Shown one piece after another: positions 53,700 to 63,677 of a DNA stretch of 64,000 bases. Position 1 is the first letter of the stretch. Each line of letters begins with the position of its first letter. The notes beneath the pieces were generated by a model, which saw only the letters and a program-made list of their open reading frames with translations, was not told where the DNA came from and made no database searches. The stretch is from Spirosoma sordidisoli (GTDB lineage: Bacteria; Bacteroidota; Bacteroidia; Cytophagales; Spirosomataceae), in NCBI RefSeq assembly GCF_004138325.1, contig NZ_SBLB01000005.1, positions 372,001 through 436,000 on the forward strand, written 5' to 3'. The translations under genes were made by a program, and so were the position numbers.

Positions 53700-54655
53700 A
53701 AAGGGCCTTAATCTGTGGGGTTTCAGGGCAAGACGGCGCTTATCTGGCTAGATTGTTAGTGGAAAAAGGGTATGAAGTATATGGCGGGTCTCGGGATGCG
53801 CAAATGGCTACATTTCGGAACCTTACTCGTTTAGGGATTCATCAGGACATCAAAGTACTTTCCATTAGCGTTGTCGATTTTAGAAGTGTTTTACAGACAC
53901 TTTTAAAAGTGAAGCCTGACGAAGTGTATAATCTGGCAGGACAGAGTTCGGTAGGCTTGTCATTTGAGCAACCTGTTGAAACTTTGGAAAGCATAAGTGT
54001 AGGCACCTTGAACCTACTTGAAGCTATTCGATTTAGCGGTTTACCAATCCGGTTCTACAATGCTGGTTCGAGCGAATGTTTTGGCGACACAGGTAAAGAA
54101 GCAGCTAACGAATTGACACCGTTTCGACCGCGTAGTCCATATGGTGTGGCTAAGGCGGCTGCTTTCTGGCAGGTTGCAAATTATCGTGAGGCCTATCAAC
54201 TGCATGCAAGTACAGGAATCCTGTTCAATCATGAATCCCCCTTACGACCAGAACGCTTTGTCACACAGAAAATAGTGAAGGCTGCATGCCGGATCGCTAA
54301 TGGTAGTACAGAAATATTGACTTTGGGTAATATTGATATTGCCCGCGATTGGGGGTGGGCACCTGACTATGTCGAAGCAATGTGGGCTATGCTGCAACAA
54401 GATCAAGCTGATGACTACGTTATTGCTACGGGGCAAACGAATAAGCTTCGCGCCTTTATCGATGTTGTATTTCAGGCAGTTGGTTTGAACTGGCAGAATC
54501 ATGTGCGTGTAGATCCAGATTTATTTAGACTGACTGATATTGCTGAAGGGTATGCTAATGCTGATAAAGCTCAAAAAAAATTGAAGTGGGCTGCCCATCA
54601 TACGATGAAAGAGGTAGGTAAGCTGATGGTTGATGGATACCTTGAACAGAATTAA
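53696..54655 (+). CDS. gmd: GDP-mannose 4,6-dehydratase-like SDR enzyme
   Basis: A 319-residue extended short-chain dehydrogenase. Nucleotide-binding GVSGQDGAYLARLL (from residue 8), the catalytic Tyr149 and Lys153 in SPYGVAKAAA, substrate-loop NHESPLRPERFVTQKI, and TLGNIDIARDWGWAPDYVEAMW are the GMD hallmarks. It converts GDP-mannose to GDP-4-keto-6-deoxymannose, the precursor of fucose, rhamnose or perosamine. It is shorter than E. coli Gmd (373 aa), closer to RMD-type lengths, so a bifunctional or reductase-like activity is possible. AT-rich codon use. Confidence 0.9.
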   Translation: MKRALICGVSGQDGAYLARLLVEKGYEVYGGSRDAQMATFRNLTRLGIHQDIKVLSISVVDFRSVLQTLLKVKPDEVYNLAGQSSVGLSFEQPVETLESISVGTLNLLEAIRFSGLPIRFYNAGSSECFGDTGKEAANELTPFRPRSPYGVAKAAAFWQVANYREAYQLHASTGILFNHESPLRPERFVTQKIVKAACRIANGSTEILTLGNIDIARDWGWAPDYVEAMWAMLQQDQADDYVIATGQTNKLRAFIDVVFQAVGLNWQNHVRVDPDLFRLTDIAEGYANADKAQKKLKWAAHHTMKEVGKLMVDGYLEQN

Positions 54656-54859
54656 GATTCGGACAAACTCTAAAAGCAAGTTCGAAACAAACAGATTCTA
54701 GATCACTAGAAACTATAAATCTCAAAAGTAATCACTAGTTCAATGATAAAATGTTGATTTAGGCAGAAAAATCAACAAGCTTATATGAGCGATGAAAGCA
54801 CAGAAGATTTAAAGTCTCAATATTAGTGTTGAATCTTACGTAAGATGAGTTAAAAAAGT
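54656..54859. other. AT-rich gap with 14-bp palindrome
   Basis: No gene is seen. A perfect palindrome ATCTTACGTAAGAT lies at 54833-54846, 13 bases before the flippase ATG, and could be an operator or chance. Confidence 0.4.
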
Positions 54860-56149
54860 ATGATCAATATAGTAGATAAGTTAAGTGGAACGCAAAAAAA
54901 GATTGGCGCAAATCTAATTGCACTAGGCTTTGTGCAGGTTACTAATTTTGTTATTCCAATAATAACTTTTCCATATTTAGTGCGTGTAGTAGGAATAGAT
55001 AAATATGGTACTGTAAGTTACGCCTTGACAATTCTTGTTTATCTGATAACTGTAACTGATTACGGCTTCGGCATATCCGCGACAAGGGAAGTTGCACAGA
55101 ACAAAAATAACTGTTTACACATAAGTGCTCTCTTCTTTAATGTCTTAGCGGCAAAGATATTTTTATTACTTATCGTTACTATAGGTTTAGCAGGTGGTAT
55201 TATTATTTATCCAAGGTTTGGAGCGGAACCTATAATCTATTCTTCTGGATTCTTGTATATACTGGGTAATGTACTTCTACCGACGTGGTTTTTTCAGGGA
55301 GTGGAGCGAATGAAATATATAACATACTTAAATATAATATCTAAACTTCTAATATTGATTTTGTTATTTCTGTTTATAAAAGAAAGAGAGAGTTATAGAT
55401 ACGTTGTTTTTATATACGGTGTTGCAAATACCTTAACTGGGATACTTGGTACTTATTTAGCTATAAAGAAGGAAAAATTAGAGCTAAGAATCCCTACCAT
55501 AGCAGCTGTAAAAAATCAATTAACAGAGGGCTGGGCTTTCTTTGCTTTAAGCTTATCGTCACTTATTTCTAATAGTTCTACTATAGTAATATTGGGATTT
55601 TATGTAAATGATTCAGAACTGGGGAAATATAGTATTGCAGAGAAGGTCACTTTTTTACTTTGGCAATTGTTAATCATAGTATCTCAGGCAATGTATCCGC
55701 ATGTGTGTCAATTAGCTGGGGAGTCGCATGAGCGGTTAGTTGGATTTGTCAAAAAAATAGCTTTTTCTCTTAGCTTTACCATGCTATTTTTATGTATTGC
55801 GCTGTTTGGGGCATCTGAATATTTGGTTTATCTTATAACCGGTTCTTACCAAGCCGATATAGCTTTAGTATTAAAAATATTAAGTTTTAACGGATTCATT
55901 GTATCATTGAACATTCCTTTTTATCAAACACTACTTGCTTACAAATTACAAAAGCATACTGCAAATATATTTAATATAATGGTGTTTGTTAGCGTTTTCT
56001 TAACAGTAGTTCTGTGTTGGAAAGCAGGCATAATTGGTGCTGCAGTTGTTGTTGTTTTAACTCAAACTATTATTGTTTTATCTTTAATAGTTTTATTAGA
56101 ATATAAATTCCCTCAATATTCATTATGGAGGACCATTTCTAAAGCTTGA
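54860..56149 (+). CDS. Oligosaccharide flippase (Wzx-like)
   Basis: A 429-residue polytopic membrane protein with about 12-14 helices, AT-rich in codon use. The N-terminus has FVQVTNFVIPIITFPYLVRVVGIDKYGTVSYA split over two helices, and ATREVAQNKNN in the first loop, both typical of the Wzx/polysaccharide transport family. It flips undecaprenyl-linked repeat units to the periplasm. Position between the dehydratase and the glycosyltransferases fits. A Wzx identity is inferred from fold and context. Confidence 0.88.
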   Translation: MINIVDKLSGTQKKIGANLIALGFVQVTNFVIPIITFPYLVRVVGIDKYGTVSYALTILVYLITVTDYGFGISATREVAQNKNNCLHISALFFNVLAAKIFLLLIVTIGLAGGIIIYPRFGAEPIIYSSGFLYILGNVLLPTWFFQGVERMKYITYLNIISKLLILILLFLFIKERESYRYVVFIYGVANTLTGILGTYLAIKKEKLELRIPTIAAVKNQLTEGWAFFALSLSSLISNSSTIVILGFYVNDSELGKYSIAEKVTFLLWQLLIIVSQAMYPHVCQLAGESHERLVGFVKKIAFSLSFTMLFLCIALFGASEYLVYLITGSYQADIALVLKILSFNGFIVSLNIPFYQTLLAYKLQKHTANIFNIMVFVSVFLTVVLCWKAGIIGAAVVVVLTQTIIVLSLIVLLEYKFPQYSLWRTISKA

Positions 56150-56164
56150 CATTTAAACACACAA

Positions 56165-56845
56165 ATGACTATGAGCCTATACAAAATTAAGCAGGAAGAG
56201 TACTTTACACGAGTAAGGCATGATTTGGTAAGCTTAATGCCAAAAACAGGCAGTATAAAGGTATTGGAGATTGGATCTGGGGGCGGAGATACTTTAGTGT
56301 ATCTGAAACATAGCAATCGTGCTAGTGAAGTTGTAGGCGTAGACGTATTCAAACTTGAAGGAACAAATCAAGACCATGAGCTAATAGATCAGTTTATAAT
56401 AGCTGATATTGAAAATCAAGAACTTGATTTAGAAAAAGAATATTTTGATGCAATTATCTGCGGAGACGTTCTGGAACATCTCGTAGACCCATGGACAGTT
56501 CTATCAAAAGTAGAAAAGTTTTTAAAACCTGGAGGTCAGTTAATTGTGAGTGTGCCGAATATTCGCTTTTATAAAGTTTTGTATAAAATAATATTTAAAG
56601 GAGATTTTCAATATGACCCTTTAGGAGGGGTTTTAGATAAGACTCACCTGCGTTTTTTTTGCAAAAAAAACTTAGTGGATCTGGTCAGTCTACCGAATTT
56701 CAAATTCGAGCTTGTAACCTCAATACAGCGGTTCCCAGGTCATCCAATGAGTTGGAAAGTGAATTTGTTCAATAAATTGACTTTAATGATTTTCGATGAC
56801 TTCTTCGCTTCACAGTTCATTGCAGTTTCTAAAAAAGAAGGATGA
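56165..56845 (+). CDS. Class I SAM-dependent methyltransferase
   Basis: A 226-residue Rossmann-type methyltransferase. SAM-binding motif I VLEIGSGGGDTLVYL (about residues 36-50), then motif II-like VVGVDVFKLEG and motif III DAIICGDVLEHLVDPW. A post-motif KPGGQLIVSVPN follows. It could methylate a sugar or the glycan end. The acceptor is unknown. The ATG at 56165 and one two codons on are both possible. The end overlaps the next ATG (ATGA, 56842-56845), so they are coupled. Confidence 0.88.
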   Translation: MTMSLYKIKQEEYFTRVRHDLVSLMPKTGSIKVLEIGSGGGDTLVYLKHSNRASEVVGVDVFKLEGTNQDHELIDQFIIADIENQELDLEKEYFDAIICGDVLEHLVDPWTVLSKVEKFLKPGGQLIVSVPNIRFYKVLYKIIFKGDFQYDPLGGVLDKTHLRFFCKKNLVDLVSLPNFKFELVTSIQRFPGHPMSWKVNLFNKLTLMIFDDFFASQFIAVSKKEG

Positions 56846-57699
56846 ATAATCATAGTCAGATAAAGGTTGCAGGTGCGATTGTATTATACAATTCAGAAAT
56901 TTCTGTTATAGATAATATAAAGTCTTACATCAACCAGGTTGATACTCTATTTGTTGTTGATAACTCAGAGACAATCAATGAAAGCCTGATTATGTCCTTG
57001 GAGACATTTTTCAATATTAAATATATTTTTAATGGACAGAATTTAGGTATTGCCAATGCACTCAACATAGCTGCGAATGCTGCTATAAACCATGGTTTTG
57101 ATTATCTCCTCACTATGGACGATGATACCTTGGTTCCAGATAACATGGTAGCAAGAATGGTCACTTTTTTAAGTGAACGAGAATCGGACAAAATAGGTAT
57201 ACTGGCAGCGCAATCAACACCACATTTAGCAGGCGAATCACACCGATATGTTTATGTTACTATTACTTCGGGGAATTTATTGAATTTAAAGGCTTATAAA
57301 CAGTGCGGTCCATTCTTGGAAAAACTCTTTATTGATTGGGTAGATCATGAATATTGTATGAGACTCGCAAGAAATGGATATAGTGTGATTGAATTGAACT
57401 ATCTACTGCTCAATCATAGATTGGGAATACGAAAGCATGTGTCTATCCTCGGAAAGACAATTCACTGGACCTCACACAACCCAACTCGCGTCTATTATAG
57501 ATTCCGTAATACGTCCTACGTGATGTGGAAATATGCATTTTATATACCCAGTAAGTACTATTTAATATTTATGTATGAGTTACTCAAAGACGTGAGCAAA
57601 AATATGTGGCTGGAAGATAAACGATTATACAGGAGTAAAATGATGTTGAAGGGGGTACTGGATTGTTGCAAAGGGAAAATGGGGCGATACGATGGCTAG
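56842..57699 (+). CDS. Glycosyltransferase family 2 (rhamnosyltransferase-like)
   Basis: A 285-residue GT-A enzyme. It has the N-terminal AGAIVLYNSEISVIDNI, the donor-binding TLFVVDNSE loop, NLGIANALNIAANAA, and the metal-binding LTMDDDT (DDD). Segment FIDWVDHEYCMRLARNGY resembles the rhamnosyltransferase branch of GT2. It likely adds a sugar to the lipid-linked repeat unit in the cytoplasm. Donor sugar is not decidable. The start overlaps the methyltransferase stop by 4 bases, and the end overlaps the next start by 8. Confidence 0.9.
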   Translation: MNNHSQIKVAGAIVLYNSEISVIDNIKSYINQVDTLFVVDNSETINESLIMSLETFFNIKYIFNGQNLGIANALNIAANAAINHGFDYLLTMDDDTLVPDNMVARMVTFLSERESDKIGILAAQSTPHLAGESHRYVYVTITSGNLLNLKAYKQCGPFLEKLFIDWVDHEYCMRLARNGYSVIELNYLLLNHRLGIRKHVSILGKTIHWTSHNPTRVYYRFRNTSYVMWKYAFYIPSKYYLIFMYELLKDVSKNMWLEDKRLYRSKMMLKGVLDCCKGKMGRYDG

Positions 57700-58591
57700 T
57701 ATAAGTCATAATAAGAGGGTATCAATTGCAATGACTACCTATAATGGTCAGAAATACATAGAGGAGCAGTTGCATTCCTTATGTGCACAGACATACCCTA
57801 TTTATGAAGTTATCGTATGTGACGATATGTCAGAAGATAACACTATTGATGTAGTATTGGGTTTTAAAGATGCCTTGCCATTGAAAGTTATTAAAAATAA
57901 AGATAGACAAGGGGTAGTAAGAAACTTCAGACAGGCCATAGCGAACTGTACTGGTGATTTTATTGCCTGTTGTGATCAAGATGACATATGGCTACCGGAT
58001 AAACTGGGTGATTCGATAGAACTCATACTTCCAATTACTGGAGGTAGACCTGCCTTGGTCTATACAGATCTGCAAGTAATAGATAGTAAACGGCAAATTA
58101 TAGCAGAATCGTTTTGGACAATGAGGGAGATTGATCCATCCAAAACAACCTTTTATTCTCTTCTGTTCGGTAACACTGTAACTGGTTGCACAATGTTATT
58201 TAACCGTAAAATGTCAGATGAAGTGATGAAAATGCCTGATCAGGCTACGATGCATGATCACTGGATAGCCTGCATAGCTTATTCTATAGGTAAAGTTAGA
58301 TTTCTAAAAAAACAGACTGTAAGTTACCGACAGCATGAAACCAATGTTACAGTTAACAAAGAAGTAAATTTTAAAAACCGGGCAGCTAATTTATGGAGCA
58401 TGATAAATAATGGCTTTGGCGACTTCCTGTCATCTCAATTGAATCAGGCTAAATTGTTTGATCGCATTTACCAGGGCATTTTAAATGAAGACAATGCCGG
58501 GGATTTAAAAAGATTTATAAACTGCGAAAAGTTATCACCAATGTTTAGAAAGTTGATGTATCATTACATGCTACGCCAACAGAGAGATTAA
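57692..58591 (+). CDS. Glycosyltransferase family 2
   Basis: A 299-residue GT-A enzyme with an N-terminal VSIAMTTYNGQKYIEEQL, VIVCDDMSEDNT and ACCDQDDIWLPDKL. The DxD equivalent is in DQDD. The C-terminal half contains MHDHWIACIAYSIGKV, the acceptor-side helix region. It shares the GxxxYIxEQLxSL pattern with the GT at 62704. It likely adds a second sugar to the unit. It overlaps the previous gene by 8 bases. Confidence 0.9.
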   Translation: MASISHNKRVSIAMTTYNGQKYIEEQLHSLCAQTYPIYEVIVCDDMSEDNTIDVVLGFKDALPLKVIKNKDRQGVVRNFRQAIANCTGDFIACCDQDDIWLPDKLGDSIELILPITGGRPALVYTDLQVIDSKRQIIAESFWTMREIDPSKTTFYSLLFGNTVTGCTMLFNRKMSDEVMKMPDQATMHDHWIACIAYSIGKVRFLKKQTVSYRQHETNVTVNKEVNFKNRAANLWSMINNGFGDFLSSQLNQAKLFDRIYQGILNEDNAGDLKRFINCEKLSPMFRKLMYHYMLRQQRD

Positions 58592-58629
58592 TATTCATAT
58601 ATAATTTTAGTAGTGTTAATTATCTAATG

Positions 58630-61113
58630 TTAATTTTTATTGTACATTTTGATGAATACCATCTTTATATTGATCTCCGGATCGTAGAACAGAGGATTTC
58701 CATTAATCTTAAAATACGAAATTTTGTTGGGTGTATTGTGGCTAAATAAATCACGATAGGTATTCAGATTGTTAACATACGAAGAAATAATTAAATTCTC
58801 GTTTGCTGTTTTTCTAACTAACCTATGCTCGCCATAGGGCCTTCCAAGACTATCAAACATAGTAATAGACAAAGGAGGTATTTTATAGAAAAAGTTTAAG
58901 ATCTTTCCAGCTAATGTCTGGTGAGCATCGACACTACAAACTGTATACGTACCTTTATAGCTTACAACTGATAGCTTTGAATTTAATGTGTATTTTTTTA
59001 CAGGTAATTCAATGTAATTTTGAATCAAAGGTCTTTCTTGAAGTTTTAATAATAAATAATTGTTATTGTGGTTTTCTACAGGTTGATATCTAGATAGGAG
59101 CATTAGATTTAGTTCTGGCTCATCATACAAAGGATATCTGTTATCAATAGACTTATATTGGTAGATTATATATTGGGGTGCATATTTTGATGAATACCAT
59201 TTAGTGTTAAGTGTTGATAATCCTTCCGTATAAACAGTATAGGATTGAAATACAGGTCTAGGTTTCCAGTTCGCATTATAGGCGTAAAGAGTAGATATAT
59301 CCCAAGGCATAATATCGACTCGTGATTTCTGGTCGAATATCTTCTTCGTTTGTTGACTAATCGGAAAGTTATTTTTTATAAAATCTTTATTTTGCTTTAG
59401 TACTTCATCTAATTTGTCTGTTCTCAATGGTAATAATATATGATTAGAATTAAAGGAAGAATAGGGTGTGACGACAATCAAACACAGAATTGCTATGCCT
59501 ACCAGCTTGTTAGATACGCTTGATCTGTACTCTGTAGATATGTGTATATAGTAGACAAAAATAGTAACTAACAAAAGCTGTGAATAAAATAACACTAAGT
59601 GTCCGCCATCAAATCTAACAAAACCTTCTTTAAATGATAAAAATACAAGAGGTGCACATAGCAACAAATTTTTCCTAAGTGTATTGTTGCTAAAAGTTCT
59701 ATAAGCAATCCATGCGTAGATTAATAAAATACTAATAGATGTAATTAAAAAAAATAAATCGATTAAGTTAGAGAAGAATGAAGTGTTATAATCCCAAAAG
59801 GGAGTAGCCATTGCTTCACTGTACCCACTTGCAATATCTAACCCCCTTATTATGTAACTGTAGATATCTGTAATACTCTGATCATTCACTAACCAGAGGC
59901 CAGTCAAAAATATCACATAACTTAAAATATAGATTGTAGAATATAGGAATTTTTTTCTGCTCGATATTACTGGAATTAATATAAACAAGCTAATTGCAAT
60001 TGCAACATAACTAAATTTAACTAGCGAGGCAATAGCTAATAAAAAACAAGCAGAAATTACCTTTATGATAGTTAGTTTATTAATTTTATCAATTAAGCTC
60101 GATAATAAAATTAAAATACACATATTTATGTAATCTAGGAGCTCAAAATTGAATAATAGTAATATACTAATAGTGATGGTAATCTGCCTAGATGAGAATG
60201 CACTATGTTTATGGTTTAACAAAATGAATTTATATATAAAAGAAACTACAATGCTGTAGATGATTAGGGTGATAACAAAGTATCTGGATATATGATCTGG
60301 GGTAAGAATCACTGATGGCTTAACCAACCAATACATAGGTCCGTAGGTGAAAATAATATCTTTTCCCCATTTGTAATCTAAATTGCTAGACCAGTTTAAA
60401 GCTGTAATCCATGAAGGGTCTAGACCGCTTTTTAATTCATTTAGATGGAAAGGGGTTCTTACTATCGTCCATATTATACACAATGTCCATAACAGGTAAT
60501 ACGCATACGGAGGAATAGCTTTAGAATCATACCTTACGTAGTTATTTTTGATGAAAAATAAAGCGAATACACTCAATAATAGGATTATAGATCTACTGCT
60601 ATCTATCAACTTTGTATAAAGTTGATAGTCTCCTGACCAGTTAATGATCTTTCTAAAATATGGAAAGCTAGATTTCACTTTGAATTCCTCTGTTGGCGCT
60701 AGATATAATGTTTTATCGAGATATTTTTTCTTATACCAATTTACTGTGATATATCTTAAAGGATACACGTATGTATTAGAACCTATCTTAATATTAAGTG
60801 TATCCGTGGTCAAACCGCAGCCTTTAGGAATGTCGATGGCAATACTGTTGTAGAATATCTTATCATTATCCGAGCTTATTGTTAATGTATTTGTCTTATT
60901 ATCAATCTGCTTTGCTGCAAGCAAGCTGAACTTGCCATTTAATGAACAACGCCAGATGTTTATTTCGTCAATGCATATAGGATTTGTCGACTTTAAAATT
61001 ACTGATATTTTCTCTACATTGTTTCTATCCTTTATTACAATTATTGTATCAATTGATAGCTTCAAAAGAAGAAACGAAATTGTGCATATCCATAATTTCC
61101 CTACAGACAACAT
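58630..61113 (-). CDS. Large counter-oriented membrane protein, unknown function
   Basis: An 827-residue polytopic protein on the strand opposite to the rest of the locus. After one N-terminal helix and a ~130-residue extracytoplasmic beta-like domain there are about 10-12 membrane spans. A C-terminal extracytoplasmic domain follows. The first loop holds LDPSWITALNWSSNLDYKWG and then DIIFTYGPMYWLVKPS, a motif (LDPSW...FTYGP) seen in GT-C-like membrane proteins. No known function; a lipid-linked sugar transferase or modifier is plausible. Very AT-rich; flanked by gaps of 38 and 305 bases. Confidence 0.72.
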   Translation of the reverse strand: MLSVGKLWICTISFLLLKLSIDTIIVIKDRNNVEKISVILKSTNPICIDEINIWRCSLNGKFSLLAAKQIDNKTNTLTISSDNDKIFYNSIAIDIPKGCGLTTDTLNIKIGSNTYVYPLRYITVNWYKKKYLDKTLYLAPTEEFKVKSSFPYFRKIINWSGDYQLYTKLIDSSRSIILLLSVFALFFIKNNYVRYDSKAIPPYAYYLLWTLCIIWTIVRTPFHLNELKSGLDPSWITALNWSSNLDYKWGKDIIFTYGPMYWLVKPSVILTPDHISRYFVITLIIYSIVVSFIYKFILLNHKHSAFSSRQITITISILLLFNFELLDYINMCILILLSSLIDKINKLTIIKVISACFLLAIASLVKFSYVAIAISLFILIPVISSRKKFLYSTIYILSYVIFLTGLWLVNDQSITDIYSYIIRGLDIASGYSEAMATPFWDYNTSFFSNLIDLFFLITSISILLIYAWIAYRTFSNNTLRKNLLLCAPLVFLSFKEGFVRFDGGHLVLFYSQLLLVTIFVYYIHISTEYRSSVSNKLVGIAILCLIVVTPYSSFNSNHILLPLRTDKLDEVLKQNKDFIKNNFPISQQTKKIFDQKSRVDIMPWDISTLYAYNANWKPRPVFQSYTVYTEGLSTLNTKWYSSKYAPQYIIYQYKSIDNRYPLYDEPELNLMLLSRYQPVENHNNNYLLLKLQERPLIQNYIELPVKKYTLNSKLSVVSYKGTYTVCSVDAHQTLAGKILNFFYKIPPLSITMFDSLGRPYGEHRLVRKTANENLIISSYVNNLNTYRDLFSHNTPNKISYFKINGNPLFYDPEINIKMVFIKMYNKN

Positions 61114-61418
61114 TACTTTTAAATTTTGGTAATAATCTCTGCAATATAAACTGAAATTTTAGCACTGATCTATTTGGATGAAGATAAATTTGCATATAGA
61201 TATAAATGGTTACTTTATGGGAGTACTAGATTGTTGGTATACGTAAACTAGCCTTACAATAGTATTCATATATATATGATATGATAATTTTGAGTGTTTG
61301 GTTTATATTTGTAGCTTAGATACTTAATATTATATGACTTAAATTTGCGATTAGGCGATGCATATGTTTAAGTAAACAGTATCGCCCACTGTCTTAAGAG
61401 CAATAATAGAGTTGCACC
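61114..61418. other. 305-base AT-rich intergenic region
   Basis: This gap lies between divergent genes. TATATTTG at 61304-61311 and TAAATTTG at 61185-61192 match TAnnTTTG on the plus strand. In such AT-rich sequence, chance matches are likely. No gene, repeat or RNA was seen. Confidence 0.5.
61304..61311 (+). promoter_or_regulatory. -7 box TATATTTG for the polymerase gene
   Basis: TATATTTG is an exact TAnnTTTG match 107 bases before the Wzy-like ATG. Confidence is limited because the surrounding sequence is very AT-rich. Confidence 0.4.
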
Positions 61419-62678
61419 ATGAAACTTCCCTTGGCAATCAGTATAGAAAATATTACCTCTATTAACAAAATAATTTTTTCTATTTTGTTAATAGAAATGT
61501 TTCTGGGTGGTTCAGGCCGTTTTACTGAAATTACCTCATTCTTTACACTTCGTATGGCTTTGTGGTTAACAGGACTATCCATAGTAAGCGCACATATAAT
61601 CATTTGTAGAAAGGTCAGAAAAAATATTGTTATTGTTATTGCTGCTTATCTGTTGTCAATGTTGTTTTCCTCATTATTAGGTATTGTTAATGGCGTAAAT
61701 AGTACTTTTTTATTTTTAGATATAAAGCAATTTTGTTTTTTCATCATCATTCTATACTTTTCCTTGAGTATAAATAGTGAGAGAGATATAGAAACGGTTG
61801 TTAGATTGTTAAAACGTAGCTCATTGATCTTAGCCTTGTTACATGTAACAATTGTTTTTTTTGTTGTTTTAGATATTTTTAATTTTGGTCAGGTATGGTA
61901 TTTTTTTAATATCTATGCTACCGGACAGTCTGATATTGATAATCCTGTTTCTAATGAAGTATTTTTTAAAGGATCGTATGGGTTTATATATTATAAGGGC
62001 GACTTTTATTTATGCGTCGGTTTATTTTTCTGGATAGATTCAGGTATTAAAAATTGGAAAAATAGAATTTCAGTATTAGTTATTTCTTTTGCAATATTTC
62101 TTACAGGTACAAGAGGTTTTGTTCTAATGGTAGTGTTAACTTATTTAGTGAGTTGGTTTGTCAATATCAAAAATATAAAAATGTTACTTCGTAATAAATC
62201 TATTTTAGCGTTAATTACATTTGTTATTACATGTTTCTTGTTGGCGTTGTACATCTTTAATCTTGAATACAGTCAATATATAGGTGATAAAGAAGAAAGC
62301 GATGCTATTAGGTTTATCCAAATTAGCCAAGTAGTTGATGAGATAGATTTTATAAGCATTATTTTCGGTCATGGTTTTGGGTATGGTATACCTATTAGAA
62401 ACTCACATATGGAAATTGCTTACTTAGAGATTTTACACAAGCAAGGTATAATTGGTTTAAGCCTCTGGTTATTATTATTGGTCTACATACACAGATTATA
62501 TTTACTCACGAAGGGTGAAAAATTTTCTAGACCATTTTGGTTAGCTGTACTATTTACTTACCTTCTTTCAGCAACGAATCCTTATGTTAACCATCCTTTA
62601 GGTTTCACTTTGCTAAGTTTGTGTTTAGTTGTTTATAGTGTTTATTACAAGAATAGACAATTTGAAGGGAAAATTTAA
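61419..62678 (+). CDS. O-antigen polymerase/ligase-like membrane protein (Wzy-like)
   Basis: A 419-residue polytopic protein with about 11 hydrophobic segments. It shows the Wzy/O-antigen ligase pattern: a large periplasmic loop and a late motif GFGYGIPIRNSHMEIAYLEI followed by HKQGIIGLSLWLLLLVYIH. Polymerases of this type join flipped repeat units in the periplasm. Sequence alone cannot separate polymerase from ligase. The AT-rich composition fits the variable part of the locus. Confidence 0.82.
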   Translation: MKLPLAISIENITSINKIIFSILLIEMFLGGSGRFTEITSFFTLRMALWLTGLSIVSAHIIICRKVRKNIVIVIAAYLLSMLFSSLLGIVNGVNSTFLFLDIKQFCFFIIILYFSLSINSERDIETVVRLLKRSSLILALLHVTIVFFVVLDIFNFGQVWYFFNIYATGQSDIDNPVSNEVFFKGSYGFIYYKGDFYLCVGLFFWIDSGIKNWKNRISVLVISFAIFLTGTRGFVLMVVLTYLVSWFVNIKNIKMLLRNKSILALITFVITCFLLALYIFNLEYSQYIGDKEESDAIRFIQISQVVDEIDFISIIFGHGFGYGIPIRNSHMEIAYLEILHKQGIIGLSLWLLLLVYIHRLYLLTKGEKFSRPFWLAVLFTYLLSATNPYVNHPLGFTLLSLCLVVYSVYYKNRQFEGKI

Positions 62679-62703
62679 TCAACTCAAATAAATTTTGCGT
62701 ATT

Positions 62704-63450
62704 ATGGTTAGTGTTTGTATGGCGACTTTCAACGGAGAATTGTATATATTTGATCAACTCCAATCTATTTTAAAACAATTGTCACATGAAGATGAGGTGA
62801 TAATCTCTGATGATTCATCAACTGATAGCACAGTTGCTATTATCAATTCTTTTAATGATGAGCGCATTAAATTATTTGAGAACCAGAAATTTAAAAGCGC
62901 AGTTCTTAATTTTCAATTTACACTCTATCAGGCTAAAGGAGATTACGTATTTTTAGCTGATCAAGACGATGTTTGGCTATCTGATCGTGTATCGACCATG
63001 CTTGAACATTTGCAACAGCATAAGCTAGTAGTATGTAACTGTAAATTTATAGACGAGAAAGGTTTTTCTCTTCATCCTAAATCCTTTTTCAATATTTACA
63101 ATTCAGGTCCAGGAGTAATAAAAAATTTTGTGAAGAACACGTATATTGGAAACTGTATGGCATTTAACAGGGATATTTTAAACTTCGCATTGCCATTTCC
63201 AAAAGCCATAGACTTTTATCCTAATATAGACCACGGTATGTGGATTGGGATACTAGTTAATGTCTTTTATACTGCAGATTTTATACCTAGTATTCTAGTT
63301 TTGTATCGTAGGCATGATAAAAATGTAAGCCCAACTAATATTGAAGGAAAAAGCCCTTATTCTTTGAAAATCAAGGTATTATCTAGATTTTCGTTGGGAT
63401 TTTATTTGCTACAACGAGCACTTAGTCACGCATTTAAAAAAATACATTAA
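62704..63450 (+). CDS. Glycosyltransferase family 2
   Basis: A 248-residue GT-A enzyme with VSVCMATFNGELYIFDQL, EVIISDDSSTDSTVAI and LADQDDVWLSDRV (DQDD is the DxD equivalent). The C-terminal YPNIDHGMWIGILVNV and VLYRRHDKNVSP match the other GT2 enzymes of this locus, especially that at 57692. The frame extends three codons upstream to a TTG at 62695; the ATG at 62704 gives the natural N-terminus. It follows the Wzy-like gene by 25 bases. Confidence 0.88.
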   Translation: MVSVCMATFNGELYIFDQLQSILKQLSHEDEVIISDDSSTDSTVAIINSFNDERIKLFENQKFKSAVLNFQFTLYQAKGDYVFLADQDDVWLSDRVSTMLEHLQQHKLVVCNCKFIDEKGFSLHPKSFFNIYNSGPGVIKNFVKNTYIGNCMAFNRDILNFALPFPKAIDFYPNIDHGMWIGILVNVFYTADFIPSILVLYRRHDKNVSPTNIEGKSPYSLKIKVLSRFSLGFYLLQRALSHAFKKIH

Positions 63451-63677
63451 TTTTGATGATAAGTCATTTATATATTTCTATGACCTAAAGCAAGTTTATT
63501 ATATTAATGGCATTGATGATTGCTACCAAAGTATTTGTACTAAGGCAAACCACTATTTGATGAAATGCATGAACTTACTAAAGGATCAGGTTTTGAACCA
63601 ATCAGACTAACTGCTGCGACGAAATATCTTGGCTCACATATTTTGCGAATTGATTTTCTTTATGCCAAATAATAGTT
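63451..63677. other. Intergenic stretch with a short open frame and possible gene debris
   Basis: A 35-codon frame from an ATG at 63565 to the stop at 63670-63672 reads MHELTKGSGFEPIRLTAATK and then YLGSHILRIDFLYAK. A second open frame without a start (about 63365-63610) runs through the same stretch in a different phase. No relative could be named; the segment may be the end of a decayed gene. Confidence 0.35.

Noticed and set aside
61185..61311. Two additional -7 boxes as separate promoters
   Set aside because: In AT-rich DNA the TAnnTTTG pattern is expected by chance. Only the nearer one is listed, at low confidence.
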